Assembly (NCBI RefSeq): GCF_000203795.2
Contig: NW_006281099.1
Coordinates: 174,690-238,689, forward strand
From: Batrachochytrium dendrobatidis JAM81
Taxonomy: Eukaryota; Chytridiomycota; Chytridiomycetes; Rhizophydiales
DNA: 64,000 bases
Direction of reading: 5' to 3'
In this document: positions 1 through 10,425 of the stretch, piece after piece
How positions within the stretch are numbered: position 1 is the stretch's first letter
Layout of the letters: each line of letters opens with the position of its first letter
Translations under genes and position numbers: made by a program
Notes under the pieces: model-generated
Databases searched by the model: none
Told to the model about the DNA's origin: nothing
What the model saw: only the letters and a program-made list of their open reading frames with translations

Positions 1-1
1 T

Positions 2-445
2 GCGATCACCACAACTACTCGCACTACCACAACCACTCCTCCTGTCACGACTACCACAACCACTATTCCAGTCGCAACTACCACAACCACTATTCCACCT
101 GCGATCACCACAACTACTCGCACTACCACAACCACTCCTCCTGTCACGACTACCACAACCACTATTCCAGTCGCAACTACCACAACCACTCCTCCTGTCA
201 CGACTACCACAACCACTATTCCAGTCGCAACTACCACAACCACTCCTCCTGTCACGACTACCACAACCACTCCTCCAGTCGCAACTACCACAACCACTAT
301 TCCACCTGCGATCACCACAACTACTCGCACTACCACAACCACTATTCCTGTCACGACTACCACAACCACCACAACTGTTCGCACTACCACAACCACTCCT
401 CCAGCCGTAATCACCACGACTACCCCTCCAACTGCAACCACTACA
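2..445 (+). repeat. Thr-codon tandem repeat array
   Basis: Imperfect tandem units of 27 and 36 bp built from ACTACCACAACCACT, separated by CCTCCTGTCACG, ATTCCAGTCGCA or CCACCTGCGATCACC blocks. All units are multiples of three, so the reading frame survives changes in copy number. Length variation between strains or assembly collapse is expected here. Confidence 0.9.
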
Positions 446-706
446 ACGCTTGCCATTAGGTCTATATACATGTCACCCACCGCTACCAGAACTACCGCAC
501 CCTTGAGCACTTCAACTCCAGCAACCTGCGACTCCGAAAGAGTATATTTCTATAACACCGGATCGCCTACTTTGATTCAGTGTTGGCAGATTGCTTGTGC
601 TGACGGCCAGACTCCCGATTCCACAGCTGCTACGCTCAACCAGTGTCATCTTCTTGAAAACGATGCCAGAAGAAACAATGGCGGAAATCTCCCTGCAGGC
701 TGGTAG
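2..706 (+). CDS. Thr-rich repeat extracellular protein, 3' end only
   Basis: An open frame enters from the left edge and runs to a stop at 704-706. No start codon lies inside the window before 470, and the frame is open from base 2, so this is the C-terminal part of a longer gene. The first 150 or so codons are almost only Thr, with Pro, Val, Ile, Ala and Arg in short near-repeats. The last ~60 residues are non-repetitive and carry four Cys (first in a TPATCDSE context), ending in LPAGW. Such mucin-like Thr stretches are usually heavily O-glycosylated wall or surface stalks in fungi. That role is inferred from composition only. No membrane span or GPI signal is visible at the C terminus, so it is probably secreted or wall-linked. 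The start and any signal peptide are outside the window. Confidence 0.7.
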   Translation, partial: AITTTTRTTTTTPPVTTTTTTIPVATTTTTIPPAITTTTRTTTTTPPVTTTTTTIPVATTTTTPPVTTTTTTIPVATTTTTPPVTTTTTTPPVATTTTTIPPAITTTTRTTTTTIPVTTTTTTTTVRTTTTTPPAVITTTTPPTATTTTLAIRSIYMSPTATRTTAPLSTSTPATCDSERVYFYNTGSPTLIQCWQIACADGQTPDSTAATLNQCHLLENDARRNNGGNLPAGW

Positions 707-764
707 TCGACTTGAACTGTTACGAGATTATCGATACAGTATTTTCAAATAAACGAAAAATATA

Positions 765-1174
765 CCCTTTCTTCTGATTTGGCATAGCCATACATTGTAC
801 AGTCACCCGATTCATTTTAATCCAGGTATTGGATTTGACTGTTGCCAATCAAATGGTACAAACTCGTGTGTCCTAAAATTCGTACGTTTAGGTTCTAATT
901 CAAAAAACAACGATTGTACGTCAGTGCAACCATACATGTCCATCACCCAACATTGTAATGGTTGGATAAAAGGAGAGTGGATTGAGCAAGTATGGGATCA
1001 CTGAAACAGATGCCAAGATTGATTCAGTTTTTAGAGAAATAAGCCCAACAACCAGTCGAGTTCAAGGGACACAATATTGTCCAGCAAACTGATACCAATC
1101 ATATGGCGAGACTGGCTGTTTACTATGCATTTTGGCACCCTTATTTAGTGTTCCATTTTGCGTGAATATGGTTG
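765..1174 (+). mobile_element. TIR element copy A (left end missing)
   Basis: Shares the TGGCATAGCCATACATTGTRCAGT core with the copies near 13960, 16960, 31975 and 48735, and ends with a right terminal repeat (TTCCATTTTGCGTGAATATGGTTG, inverted form of the family end). The left terminal repeat is absent. The element lies 189 bp upstream of the ATG of the SH3 membrane protein at 1363. The small ORF at 795-1004 is element sequence, not a gene. Confidence 0.75.
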
Positions 1175-1362
1175 AAAATGGCGGGTTCAGCTGCTTATTC
1201 GCTTATATCGAACAAGCTAATTTACGGGTCATTCAAGTCCTTGATTCATGTTTAACCAATGAATTAGGGCTTGATGATTAAAACAGGACTCGAGAACAAT
1301 ATGCATTCACCTCTTTTCTCGTCAAATTCAATACATAGAACCTACGCATTAGAGCTCCTAAA

Positions 1363-2739
1363 ATGCCTACTCCTGCTGCTGTCATAGTGTCGGCTATAGC
1401 CATGATATTACTTGCACCTGCATCTGTGCTTACTTTGTGTCCTGCTATGAATGGGAGTGCTGTTGATATAACCATTACCAATATTGGTCCTGATGCTCTA
1501 CAGCTCTATCGTTTAAACGACCAATGCCAAGAAGAGGCCGTCACAATCTTACAACCACGCAGACAGATAGTGGAGTCTACATTTGTAAATAAAGATTGGC
1601 TGGTGAGGAATGTGACTAGCCCTGCAATGATCGTAGATCACTTTACTGTAGCTTTAACCAGCACACCGGGCAATTTGTTTTGGGTGGTGTCATCAGCCAA
1701 CCCACACGGTTCATTCAATCCATCGGGAGCTAATGACACTGCAGGTCATCCATCAACTTCGTCTACAAACAAAAACTCGTCAGTGTCCAACAACGTAACG
1801 GCAGGTGCAGAGAGCAAGCAAGTCACTTCTCAGAGTAATTCAAATTCCTCGGCTACGTCTTCAGGCCTATTCTCATGGTTTAAGCCGATTTATCTCGCTT
1901 TTTTGGGTGCTGCACTATGTGTCATTGGGATCAGCTTTTTTATCTGGCATCGATTCCGTAAGAGTCATCCGAAAACTCCATCGTCTTTGCACGCTCGCAC
2001 TCACTCGCAAAAACCAAATAACCAACTTTCTCAGATTGGAATTGCTGATACAATGAAAATGAAGCCCATTCTGTCAGAGGGATATAGTAGCTACAGCAAT
2101 ACAAGTCACAACACCAAACACTCGGACTTTTTTGAATTTCCCAACTCATCGGTTGCTGCTAGAGATGTGATGGGTCAGGGCTATCCGGCATCTACACTTG
2201 GTCCGTATTTTGAGCCCACTAGCTCTGTTTTGTCAATTGAGGAACAGGTACATAAACACCGAGACTCGAAATTGAGGGAGCTCAAAATATTGAACCATTC
2301 AACCGAGATACTGGGTCGGTTGGACGAAGCATCTGGTGGAAGCACAAGCATTCCAAATGGCACGACTACTGATCCTTCCTTAATATCAAGTTCTATTCTT
2401 CATACACCCATGCCATTGCATGTCCTATCAGGTACACATTCCACACATGCCATGGCAACGGGATCTAAACGCACATCATCCATTCTCAGCACAAGTATAA
2501 ATCCAAAAGATGTCTCGACAGACGTGTCCAATGCTCGTCACCAATCATTGCATATTGGATCTGCACAAACTGTCTGGTGGGGATACCAAGCCAAACAGCA
2601 TGATGAACTGTCTGTTTGGTGTGGTGACATTGTTCGATTAAATGCAATGTTTGATGATGGTTGGGTAATGGTAACGACCCAAGACGATGTGGCTGGAGTA
2701 ATCCCTCGCGCCTGCCTAAACATATCCCATACAGAGTAA
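1363..2739 (+). CDS. Single-pass membrane protein with extracellular beta-rich domain and cytoplasmic SH3 domain
   Basis: A 458-residue intronless gene. Residues 1-25 form a signal peptide. Residues 26-~115 form a beta-strand-rich domain (VDITITN, then a conserved FVNKDWLVRN). A Ser/Asn-rich linker follows, then a membrane span at about 175-197 with basic residues after it (HRFRKSHPK). A long Ser/Thr-rich cytoplasmic tail ends in an SH3-like domain at about 398-455, recognisable by DELSVWCGD, DDGWVMV and GVIPRACL. The same architecture and matching residues occur in the minus-strand gene at 37848-39086, so the two are paralogs. The ectodomain resembles the beta domain of VHL (inference by eye). 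A sensor or adhesion role linking outside to an SH3 scaffold is plausible but unproven. Confidence 0.8.
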   Translation: MPTPAAVIVSAIAMILLAPASVLTLCPAMNGSAVDITITNIGPDALQLYRLNDQCQEEAVTILQPRRQIVESTFVNKDWLVRNVTSPAMIVDHFTVALTSTPGNLFWVVSSANPHGSFNPSGANDTAGHPSTSSTNKNSSVSNNVTAGAESKQVTSQSNSNSSATSSGLFSWFKPIYLAFLGAALCVIGISFFIWHRFRKSHPKTPSSLHARTHSQKPNNQLSQIGIADTMKMKPILSEGYSSYSNTSHNTKHSDFFEFPNSSVAARDVMGQGYPASTLGPYFEPTSSVLSIEEQVHKHRDSKLRELKILNHSTEILGRLDEASGGSTSIPNGTTTDPSLISSSILHTPMPLHVLSGTHSTHAMATGSKRTSSILSTSINPKDVSTDVSNARHQSLHIGSAQTVWWGYQAKQHDELSVWCGDIVRLNAMFDDGWVMVTTQDDVAGVIPRACLNISHTE

Positions 2740-3495
2740 TCAATGGGACTATTCTGGTATATTGCTTTTAATGTAAAGCTAGATTGTATCCTAATTAGAA
2801 GTTTCAAGTAACAAAGTATTGGTCTAGACATCTAGCTTTACGCTTCATTAAACATATTTTGTAAACATTTGCTAAATTGTATTTTTAATTCTGATTGTGA
2901 ATCAAGTCATGTCTGTGATTGCAAATGAACTATTATCATGATGTGGTCAAGACTTGATCTGATGTCGGATAAATGATGACCAAGAGCTCATGTTAGATAC
3001 CGCACTCGGTTGTTCAAAAAATTGACAACTGTCAAGCACTGCTATGCTCATTTGTATAGTTTACTTTCAGCAACCGAGTCATGCCTATAGACTGCAAGTG
3101 AACTCGTAGTATCAAAAAGACGGATTAGCCACGCATGTTGCGAGGGGTGTATTATTTCCTATTGTGACGATATAAACCATATATAATGTACAAGCTACTG
3201 CCAATACGTTGAAATCCAAATATGTTTAATGTGTAGTAAATATCGAACAAATTTAGGAGCGAATGAAAAAAAGTAGAGTGCAAATGCAAGAGATGAGATG
3301 AATGGCATAATTAGGAATAAACCAAATATCAGAGACAATGTTGGCAGTGGTGAAAATCAAGCCAATGGATGAACTGAAGAAAACAGACGATTAGGTTGAC
3401 ATTAGTCGAAAAGGACCAAAGATATCATGTCTACAATCGGATCTAATGCACTGTTTAATGCACGCACCCCTCAACCGCATCCTAGTAAAGCAGGG
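2740..3495. other. Intergenic, no gene seen
   Basis: AT-rich spacer between two convergent genes. No open frame with recognisable content, RNA gene or element end was found. Confidence 0.6.
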
Positions 3496-4288
3496 TTACT
3501 CTTCAAATCCCTGTGCCATTCGTGCTATATCCTCTCTAATATGGTCCTGTTTCCGCTGCTCTTCTGCAAATTGATGTAAACGAAACCCAAAAATCCTAGG
3601 CACATATCGCTCAATGGTTTTTTGCGGAGCCATAGTTGGAAACATTTGGAGCAGTAGATGCGGCAAACTAGTACCAAAATAAGCACCATCTACCGCAGCA
3701 TGTTTCTTTGAAATGGGGGAATAGACATCTTCGCATCGTGGGCAATATAACTTGACACCCTTATTACCGCACGAGTCAGAAAGACCCACAGGCAAAACGG
3801 TCTGGTTATGACAAAACACTCTTGGACACCGCCCAAACTCGCAAGCTTTGAATTTTTCCAGCATTTTGGAAAGGCCGCGGTTGGTGATGACAAACCTGGC
3901 ATGGATAAGACCGTATAGATGTCGAGCAGATTTTTCAACTTCGTCCCACATCGCAGGATCTAATTCGTCCTCCAAAGAGTCAGTAATAAGTTCAAATGCC
4001 TGGCTGTAGTATTTGACTTCGGCATGGAGTCCTGCAAGATTGAACCGATCCAGAATGTATTCTTCGTCAATTTCGCAAAAAAACTCGTTACCACGGAGTG
4101 AAAGAAACCATTCTATCCAAGTCGAGTTGGAGATCTCGGACCCATTTGGAGATTCGCTATTCTGTATGCCGAGAAAGTTGAGTGAGATTAAAGACAATCA
4201 GACCACAAAGGGTTAGTATTTGGCAGTATATAAAACCAATGAGCTTCAACGACTAAATTTCGTTGGGCTTAACAAGTGTTGATATCAT
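3496..4288 (-). CDS. CKB1: Casein kinase 2 regulatory subunit beta
   Basis: CK2 beta dimerises and holds two catalytic subunits of this Ser/Thr kinase. The body (3496-4161) shows the family hallmarks in order: WIEWFLSLRGNEFFCEID near the N terminus, an acidic loop (DSLEDELDP), YGLIHARFVITNRGL, the four zinc cysteines in GRCPRVFC and YCPRC, DGAYFGTSLPHLL, and the PRIFGFRLH C-terminal signature. Length (~226 aa) is normal. The frame extends upstream to 4197 only with a TTG, so the true start is probably in a short exon. One candidate is ATG at 4288 (exon 4274-4288, 5' site GTTAAG, 3' site CATACAG ending at 4162), which keeps the frame. That first exon is tentative; the body is certain. Confidence 0.93.
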
Positions 4289-4927
4289 TGCTGAATTGGG
4301 TCACAGCTGAATAGGCTACAAGCTATTCTGGATATGCAAAAAAATACAGCAAAATTTATAGAAAACGAGTGCACATGAATCAATGGATTTTATAGAATGT
4401 ACAAGTCCGAAACTACTATAGCATCCAGCTATATCCTGTAAAGGCTACATGGCCATATGAATACAGTTATGCCATAATCCAAGTAGGTTTACAGCAACCC
4501 ATTTCGGTCAACATACTCATCCCAAACAAAAAAACAAACCAGTCTCACCATGATTGTGAAAAGCTGCAGCGACTGAAACAAGACAAAAACCAAATATCAG
4601 TTTTTATAAAAAGACGCTGTGAATGAGCACTTGATAAGCCCAGACCTGCAGCAGGAAACAAGTTGGAATGGTAAAGAGAAGAATATGTATATATGTGCAA
4701 CAGAATGGCAGACACAAGGGCTGTGCGTTGAGCCTGAAGTTTCAACTCGAAAACAAAAAAAAACTGAAAGACAATTTGGTGGTTTCGCCCATTTTACAAG
4801 ACTGGCTCTGGATTCAACCCTACGATTATCTGAAACAGAATACACTGACAGGCTAAACCAAGTTGTAAAAAGCATCCATTAAACAGACTTGTATTTCATG
4901 GCTCATTTAATATAAACAGTCGTGATA
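4289..4927. other. Intergenic, no gene seen
   Basis: Spacer between the CK2 beta start and the DUS4 stop. Open frames at 4619-4882 are overlapping low-complexity frames with no recognisable content. Confidence 0.5.
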
Positions 4928-6177
4928 TTAGTTTGACACACTGATGCCATAGTGATCGCTCAAATAATCAATGATTGCAGGAGTGGTCGACAAGCAATTG
5001 AAATGACGCTTTTCTGCTCTCTCCATGCTAGCATCCAGCATATACATAAGATGGTGGTGTGTAATAAAATGCGTGGATCCGTATCCAATACTTAGTTTGA
5101 GGAATTTTTCAACACATTCAAATGGTGTTGTGTCATATCCAGAAAATAAGGCTAAAATCAAATCAATCATTACTACATTAGAAAATAAGCAATCGTATAA
5201 CATGCATGGCATCTATACAACAGTCATATTAATCATGTCACAGCTACCTGGATTCTCAAGTAGTCCACGAGCAGCCATGACACCATCTACGCGAGTCTCC
5301 TCCACAAGTCGGTCGGCATCACCCAGAGTCAGCACATTTCCATTGGCAAACACGGGCACACCAACACTTTCCTTTGCAATACGAATCCCATCCATGTTTA
5401 ATGGCTCAGTGTTTTTTTGCTTCCGAGTACGGCCATGAACCGTGATCCAATCCACACCAATAGACTCTGCCCGTCGCACAAACTCGACCGTTTTTTTTAA
5501 ATCAGAATGAATCCGGATCTTGATGGAGCAAGGAAAACTGGTACCATTGGCCATTTTTACACTTGATGTGCGGGATTTGACTTGCTTGACCATATCCCGC
5601 ACCAGTTCTGGATGCTCCATAAGATACGACCCAATTCCTTCAGATATAGCCCATTTTTGTGGGCATCCACAATTTAAATCGACTCCGTTGGTATAACGAG
5701 CAACAAGCTCTGCAGCATCAGCCAAATCAGTTGGGTTACTTGCTGCAAATTGGACAATAACAGGATCATCAGTGATTTGATGAGTGCGGAATTCAGTTTC
5801 TCGGGAAATCTGAGAGTGCTTGAATACATCCGAGAGAATCATGGGAGTGTACGCTAAATCGACATTATACCTAAATTTAACAATCGAGTATCATGGCAGA
5901 TCGAAACCATAATTGTTGATATAAATCATTTGCCACATAATATTAGTTGATTCGTATCAGTCTATGGATAAAGTCTGTTTACCTTGACAGCACATTGATA
6001 CGCTGCTGTATGTATGGTTATGCAAAATTGGTCTACTCACCCTCGGACCAGTTCTCGAAATGCTAGTTTGGAATAGCGGACCATGGGAGCACATATACGC
6101 ATATACCTATTATTTGGATCATTGAGTTTTTCCAATGGATGATTTCGGCGGTGATTGCTATCGACTTGTTGGTCCAT
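4928..6177 (-). CDS. DUS4: tRNA-dihydrouridine synthase, DUS4 type
   Basis: FMN enzyme that reduces uridine to dihydrouridine in tRNA; DUS4-type enzymes act on the D-loop (positions 20a/20b in yeast). Three exons: 6041-6177, 5248-5870 and 4928-5151, giving 327 residues with frame kept at both junctions. Visible motifs are RICAPMVRYSKLAFR at the N terminus (first FMN strand), LAYTPMIL, VDLNCGCPQKWA with the catalytic Cys, SIKIRIH, ITVHGRTR and FANGNV, then the C-terminal helical part with HHHLMYML and EKRHFNCLSTTPAIIDYL, which is typical of DUS4. The start at 6177 was chosen because the longer frame upstream begins only with TTG. Confidence 0.93.
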
Positions 6178-6775
6178 AACAGTGCTCAAAGATAAATGAT
6201 CCAAAAATGCAATATGGTTATTTGCTTGAATGGTCAAGGAAATTCATATATTCAAGACTTCAAATGCAAGTCACGTGGAAATAATCACTGGGATTAACAT
6301 CATGCAAATCGAGATTGTCCTCGAACCAAACTAGTGTTGGCATTCATTTCTTGATTGGTATTGACTTGTTAATCCGCTGTAAAACAACGAGTTTACAAGT
6401 GAATGTTTCAAATCAAATAGAATCAATACTTTGAGTCGGATACTTATTCTAGCTTTAATGAACCTCGGATTTCGAACGAACCCAAGCCAATCGCATAATC
6501 TTACAACTTGAAACTAATTGCTTCATATACTCTTTATGTTGTTGAAAGGTTTATACAGCGCTGAAATGGTTGATATGGTGATAGAAAACGCAATACATAT
6601 TTAAACACCTCGCAAACTAGAATGCATAAATGTTGCTGAAAAAGATGGTTCAAAAATCAGCTGTAACAACTCCAATATGCAATGTTTTTTATTGGGTTTA
6701 AATGCCAAGATAATGGTGTATGGGATATTGAGAATAAAAACAAGATATTGGTGATAGGCTTTAATTCAAATCAAA
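6178..6775. other. Intergenic, no gene seen
   Basis: Upstream region of DUS4 and 3' flank of the TBC gene, both on the minus strand. AT-rich, with no recognised feature. Confidence 0.6.
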
Positions 6776-9397
6776 CTACTTATTGCGTCGGATACTCTGG
6801 CTTGCAGCTGCGTTTTGTCTCACATGATGTCGACGCTCCATAACAAGGGATCGATACTTTTCAATGATCTTTTGGTTTACGCCGCCAATGCCAAACGAAA
6901 GTCCATTTCCACCTAAACCAGTGATATGGTGGTTTACGTGAGCATGACTTGGAGTAGCTTGAGGACGAAAGGGTGAGGTGGGTCGATAGTGTACGGGAGG
7001 TGACTGTTGGCGAGCACGATGTCTTCTTACAGCATTTTGAAATGGTGTAAGTGGAGATCCAGACAATCCACTTGTTCGTGATCGCCAACGCGACGTGTCA
7101 GATACATGAGAAGTTGATGTAAATGAATGTTCTTGCTGCTGCGTATGAATTGGAGTGGGAAGAGATGATGTTTGCATAGATGAACTGTCATCCTCTGGAC
7201 GTCGCGCATGTCGTCCATTTTCGCTTCCCATCCGAACAGGACTGGGTGGAAATCGACTTAATCTAGGCGAAGCAGGTCTCAGTCCAGATCCAAATGGATT
7301 TCCAACTACTCTTGGCTTGAAGCACAATGTTATAAATTCTTCACAGTCAATCACACTTTTTGGCAAATCTTTAAGTAATCTCCATGCGTCCGCCATGTCC
7401 TGGCATTCAATAAGCTTCTCCTCATGAATGTGGAGAAGAGTAAGTGCTACACGGAATAAAATCTTTTCACCTTGGTAAAAAAAACAGTCCCAAATCCTTA
7501 ATACTGTTTCTGTTGGCATCGTGTTGACAAAAAGGGTCATAAACCATGGTGTTGTAACCATAGCCAACGCTGATGAATACGAGTCAATATCCATGCTGCT
7601 GGAATCTTGACCCAAAAACGTCGAGTCTTTTGATCCAGATCTGCCATTGATCATTTCAAGCCATTTGGATAAACGTTCCAATCCAAATTTCGACCCCTTG
7701 TGTTTCAATATCCATGTCCACAAGACCTCTTGTTGTATTTGAGATCCTTCCAATGTGTAACCGTACATTTCTGGTGGAAGAAGACACTCGACAATGGCTA
7801 CAAGCATCCAAAACACGGATTGCTCGACCTCAATGCGAACTGCCTCATCTCCAGATGTAAAAGCTGCGTTGGTTTGTGGGTCGCTTTGAACAAATACAAG
7901 AAGAAGCATTCCAACAATAAAATTGAGCGATTGGCAGTATCCGATTGGATAGGGACATGTGCGCCATGGAGTGCGTGATTCGTCTGGATGAGGCCAGGAG
8001 TAGTATGCAAATGATACGAGTACCTGGCGAAGCGAAAGAATGTATATGTTGGTTTCGTTGGATATTTTTGGCAGACTTGGCGCTGAACATGAAGATTGAG
8101 CTGAAGTAGTACCGCCTGGAGAAATCGGAATGGTGAATTTGGAATGGTAGTCAGATAGCATCGGCATGTCTTCTACTGCAGTGGAATTACTTAGTTGACT
8201 GGATAGTGACGCCAGTGAAGAAACCGAGTTGGATGGTATTACTGCGTCTGAAGTGCATGGCACGCAATTGGACTCTAAGCCACCAGAAGACAGATTTGGG
8301 CTTGAATTCATGGTACCTAAGCTTAGATTAGATAACGTAGGACTGCTTCCAAATGTGAATTGTGGATGTGGATCCGGGGATACACATGGTGAGCTGGTCG
8401 AACGTGGTTGATGTTGAAAGAAATCATTATCCGGAAATGTTCTGTATAGATCTGGTTGAAACGATGTTTCAGTAAAGTAGATTCGTTGTGGCAATCACAA
8501 GATTAAACTGTTAGTATATCGCATTTAGATTGTTTTAAACGGTGTCACCAATGCTATTTACAACAATCCAATCAGAACTCGGAATTACCTCGTTCAATGA
8601 TATCCACGTATTCCAAGATCGCATTGTTTCCGCTATGATATCCTTGTCTCCGATCCTGTGCTTCTCGAAAGCACAGTATAGTGTATAGACCAGGCTCTTG
8701 AGCACAAAGGGCTTCTGCTCCGCTGAACTTGAACCAAACCTATTGTCAAGATAATATCAAATTATTTGAATGCATGTGTAAATAAATTGGGATAAAGTTA
8801 GCATTGGATGAGATGGGGTGGATAGTTGCAGATGATTAAAAAATGGAGTGGCTGTTAAATCTTACACTTGCTCGGTGCTTCATGGGAATGCCCTTGCGAA
8901 CCATGCGCTTAACTATATATACAAATGGTTAGAGAATAGGTGTTGTAAATCAGATAGATGGACCAGTAAGCTTAATCACGGATCAAGCAGATGGGTCGAC
9001 ATGTTAAAAATGTCTGGGGTTTACCTTGGTCTGAACGAGGCAATGGGTGTGACATTCGACGACCATAGGAGGCTGGTCGAGAAGTACTTGTCGAGTTGGA
9101 AATCAAATTAGAATCAGAACGAGTCCAGCTTGACTGATTTTTTTGAACATTACTCTGGTTGTGAGATTGCCGATTTTTTGCGGCTACCGTGGAAGCAAGC
9201 GACAAATTTGAGGTTGATGTAGACCCAGACAGGTGAAATGAAGTGTATGGGCCAGTCAAGGAATGAAATTTTAAATAGTTTTCCCACACTTCTAGCCTCG
9301 AAGAGCAAATGACTTCATATGCTTGTGTAAAGGATATGTATTCGGGCGTTGCTCGTAAGGGATGTTTGAATCCAAGCGGATCTCTAGAAGTTGTCAT
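6776..9397 (-). CDS. TBC-domain Rab GTPase-activating protein
   Basis: Rab-GAP that stimulates GTP hydrolysis on Rab/Ypt proteins in membrane traffic. Four exons: 9025-9397, 8866-8912, 8589-8739 and 6776-8451, total 748 residues. The TBC domain begins with KRMVRKGIPMKHRAS (exon 2 into 3), has the arginine-finger motif IIERDLYRTFPDN formed across the third junction, and the glutamine-finger motif as GYCQSLN. Then follow VFWMLVAIVE, WFMTLFVNTMP and RIWDCFFYQGEK. About 110 Ser-rich residues are inserted between the two catalytic motifs, which is unusual. The C terminus is a disordered Ser/Pro/Arg tail. The frame upstream of exon 4 opens at a TTG, so an ORF-only start there would be wrong. The target Rab cannot be told from sequence. 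Confidence 0.9.
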
Positions 9398-10425
9398 GGG
9401 CGTGTTTTCTAATAAATTGTAGTTGCCTTGAAGCAATCGATATATGCCAAACTGTAGATTGTTGTTCTATAGCTATAGCTATATTGGGCTGGTGGATATG
9501 TAGAGCTGAGGTGCAAATAGGCAGCAGGTATGGCCCAATATAGCTACCAAAAGATACCAGCACTTTAAAATGCAGTTTGATGTAAGCAGCTTTGCAAACG
9601 ATAAAACAGACTTTTGTGGATATATAAAGGATAGCTAAATGAAAAGTAAGCTTAAAACTGGCGCCGTTACAGAGTTGCAGACTACGCGTCGAGACGAAAG
9701 TAGTAGGGATAAAATAGAGCACAGGTGTGTGATGTTTCAAGTCAACCCTAGAGGTGAAACCGCAGTAACCAATCGATTTCTACCGTTGGTGTACAATACT
9801 ACAAGTAGGCGAAAAGAGCCGTAGACTCAGCCGCAAACCATCAATAGATGAAATATACACAGCATAACAAGAGCGTGGCTTATGGGTGGGCTGTAGCGAC
9901 ACGATGTATCCAAGCAATACAAACACAAGGTGGGTACGTCCACAAATGAGCCATTGCAAGATATAAATCAAAAACGGTTTATTGTGGTGATCCCGTTTAT
10001 CCACTACTCATCAACAGACATTTGTGCATTAAATAAAAAGAAGCACGATTCTTGGCGTCCAAATTGGACTGCTTCGCAACCATGATAAGCAAGAGTAGTG
10101 AATTGAATGAGAAACAAAATAGGGATGATGAGCCTAGAAGTTATCTAGCCCTGAGTTGCTGACAGAATACAACAACAGTTGAGGTTAGAAGCGTAACAGT
10201 TTAGAAATAGTTGAATGCAAAATCAACCAGAAATAAATATTAGAATGCATGAGCGATTCGATATACAGACGAATGCAAGCGAGTCGAACGAGTTTCTAAA
10301 AAAGGATCGTCGAATTGCTTGAAACTACTGCATAGTAGCCCTTTCGAATAAGGACTTGCAATTGGCATCCCTATGGTTTTAGCCAAAGTTTAGAGCGTAC
10401 AAAGTCAATCCAAAACATTCAGTTC
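9398..10425. other. Divergent intergenic region, no gene seen
   Basis: About 1 kb between the starts of the TBC gene (minus) and the 10426 gene (plus). A short self-complementary run of TATAGC repeats lies near 9468-9484. No gene or RNA recognised. Confidence 0.5.

Noticed and set aside
795..1004. 69-codon frame after the Thr-rich gene
   Set aside because: Consists of TIR element copy A sequence; homologous blocks in other copies have stops and shifts.
3300..3480. Possible gene or RNA between the SH3 gene and CK2 beta
   Set aside because: No frame above noise, no tRNA boxes and no matching element ends.
9465..9486. TATAGC alternating palindrome
   Set aside because: Short, AT-rich and isolated; no second copy in a position that would suggest an operator or origin.
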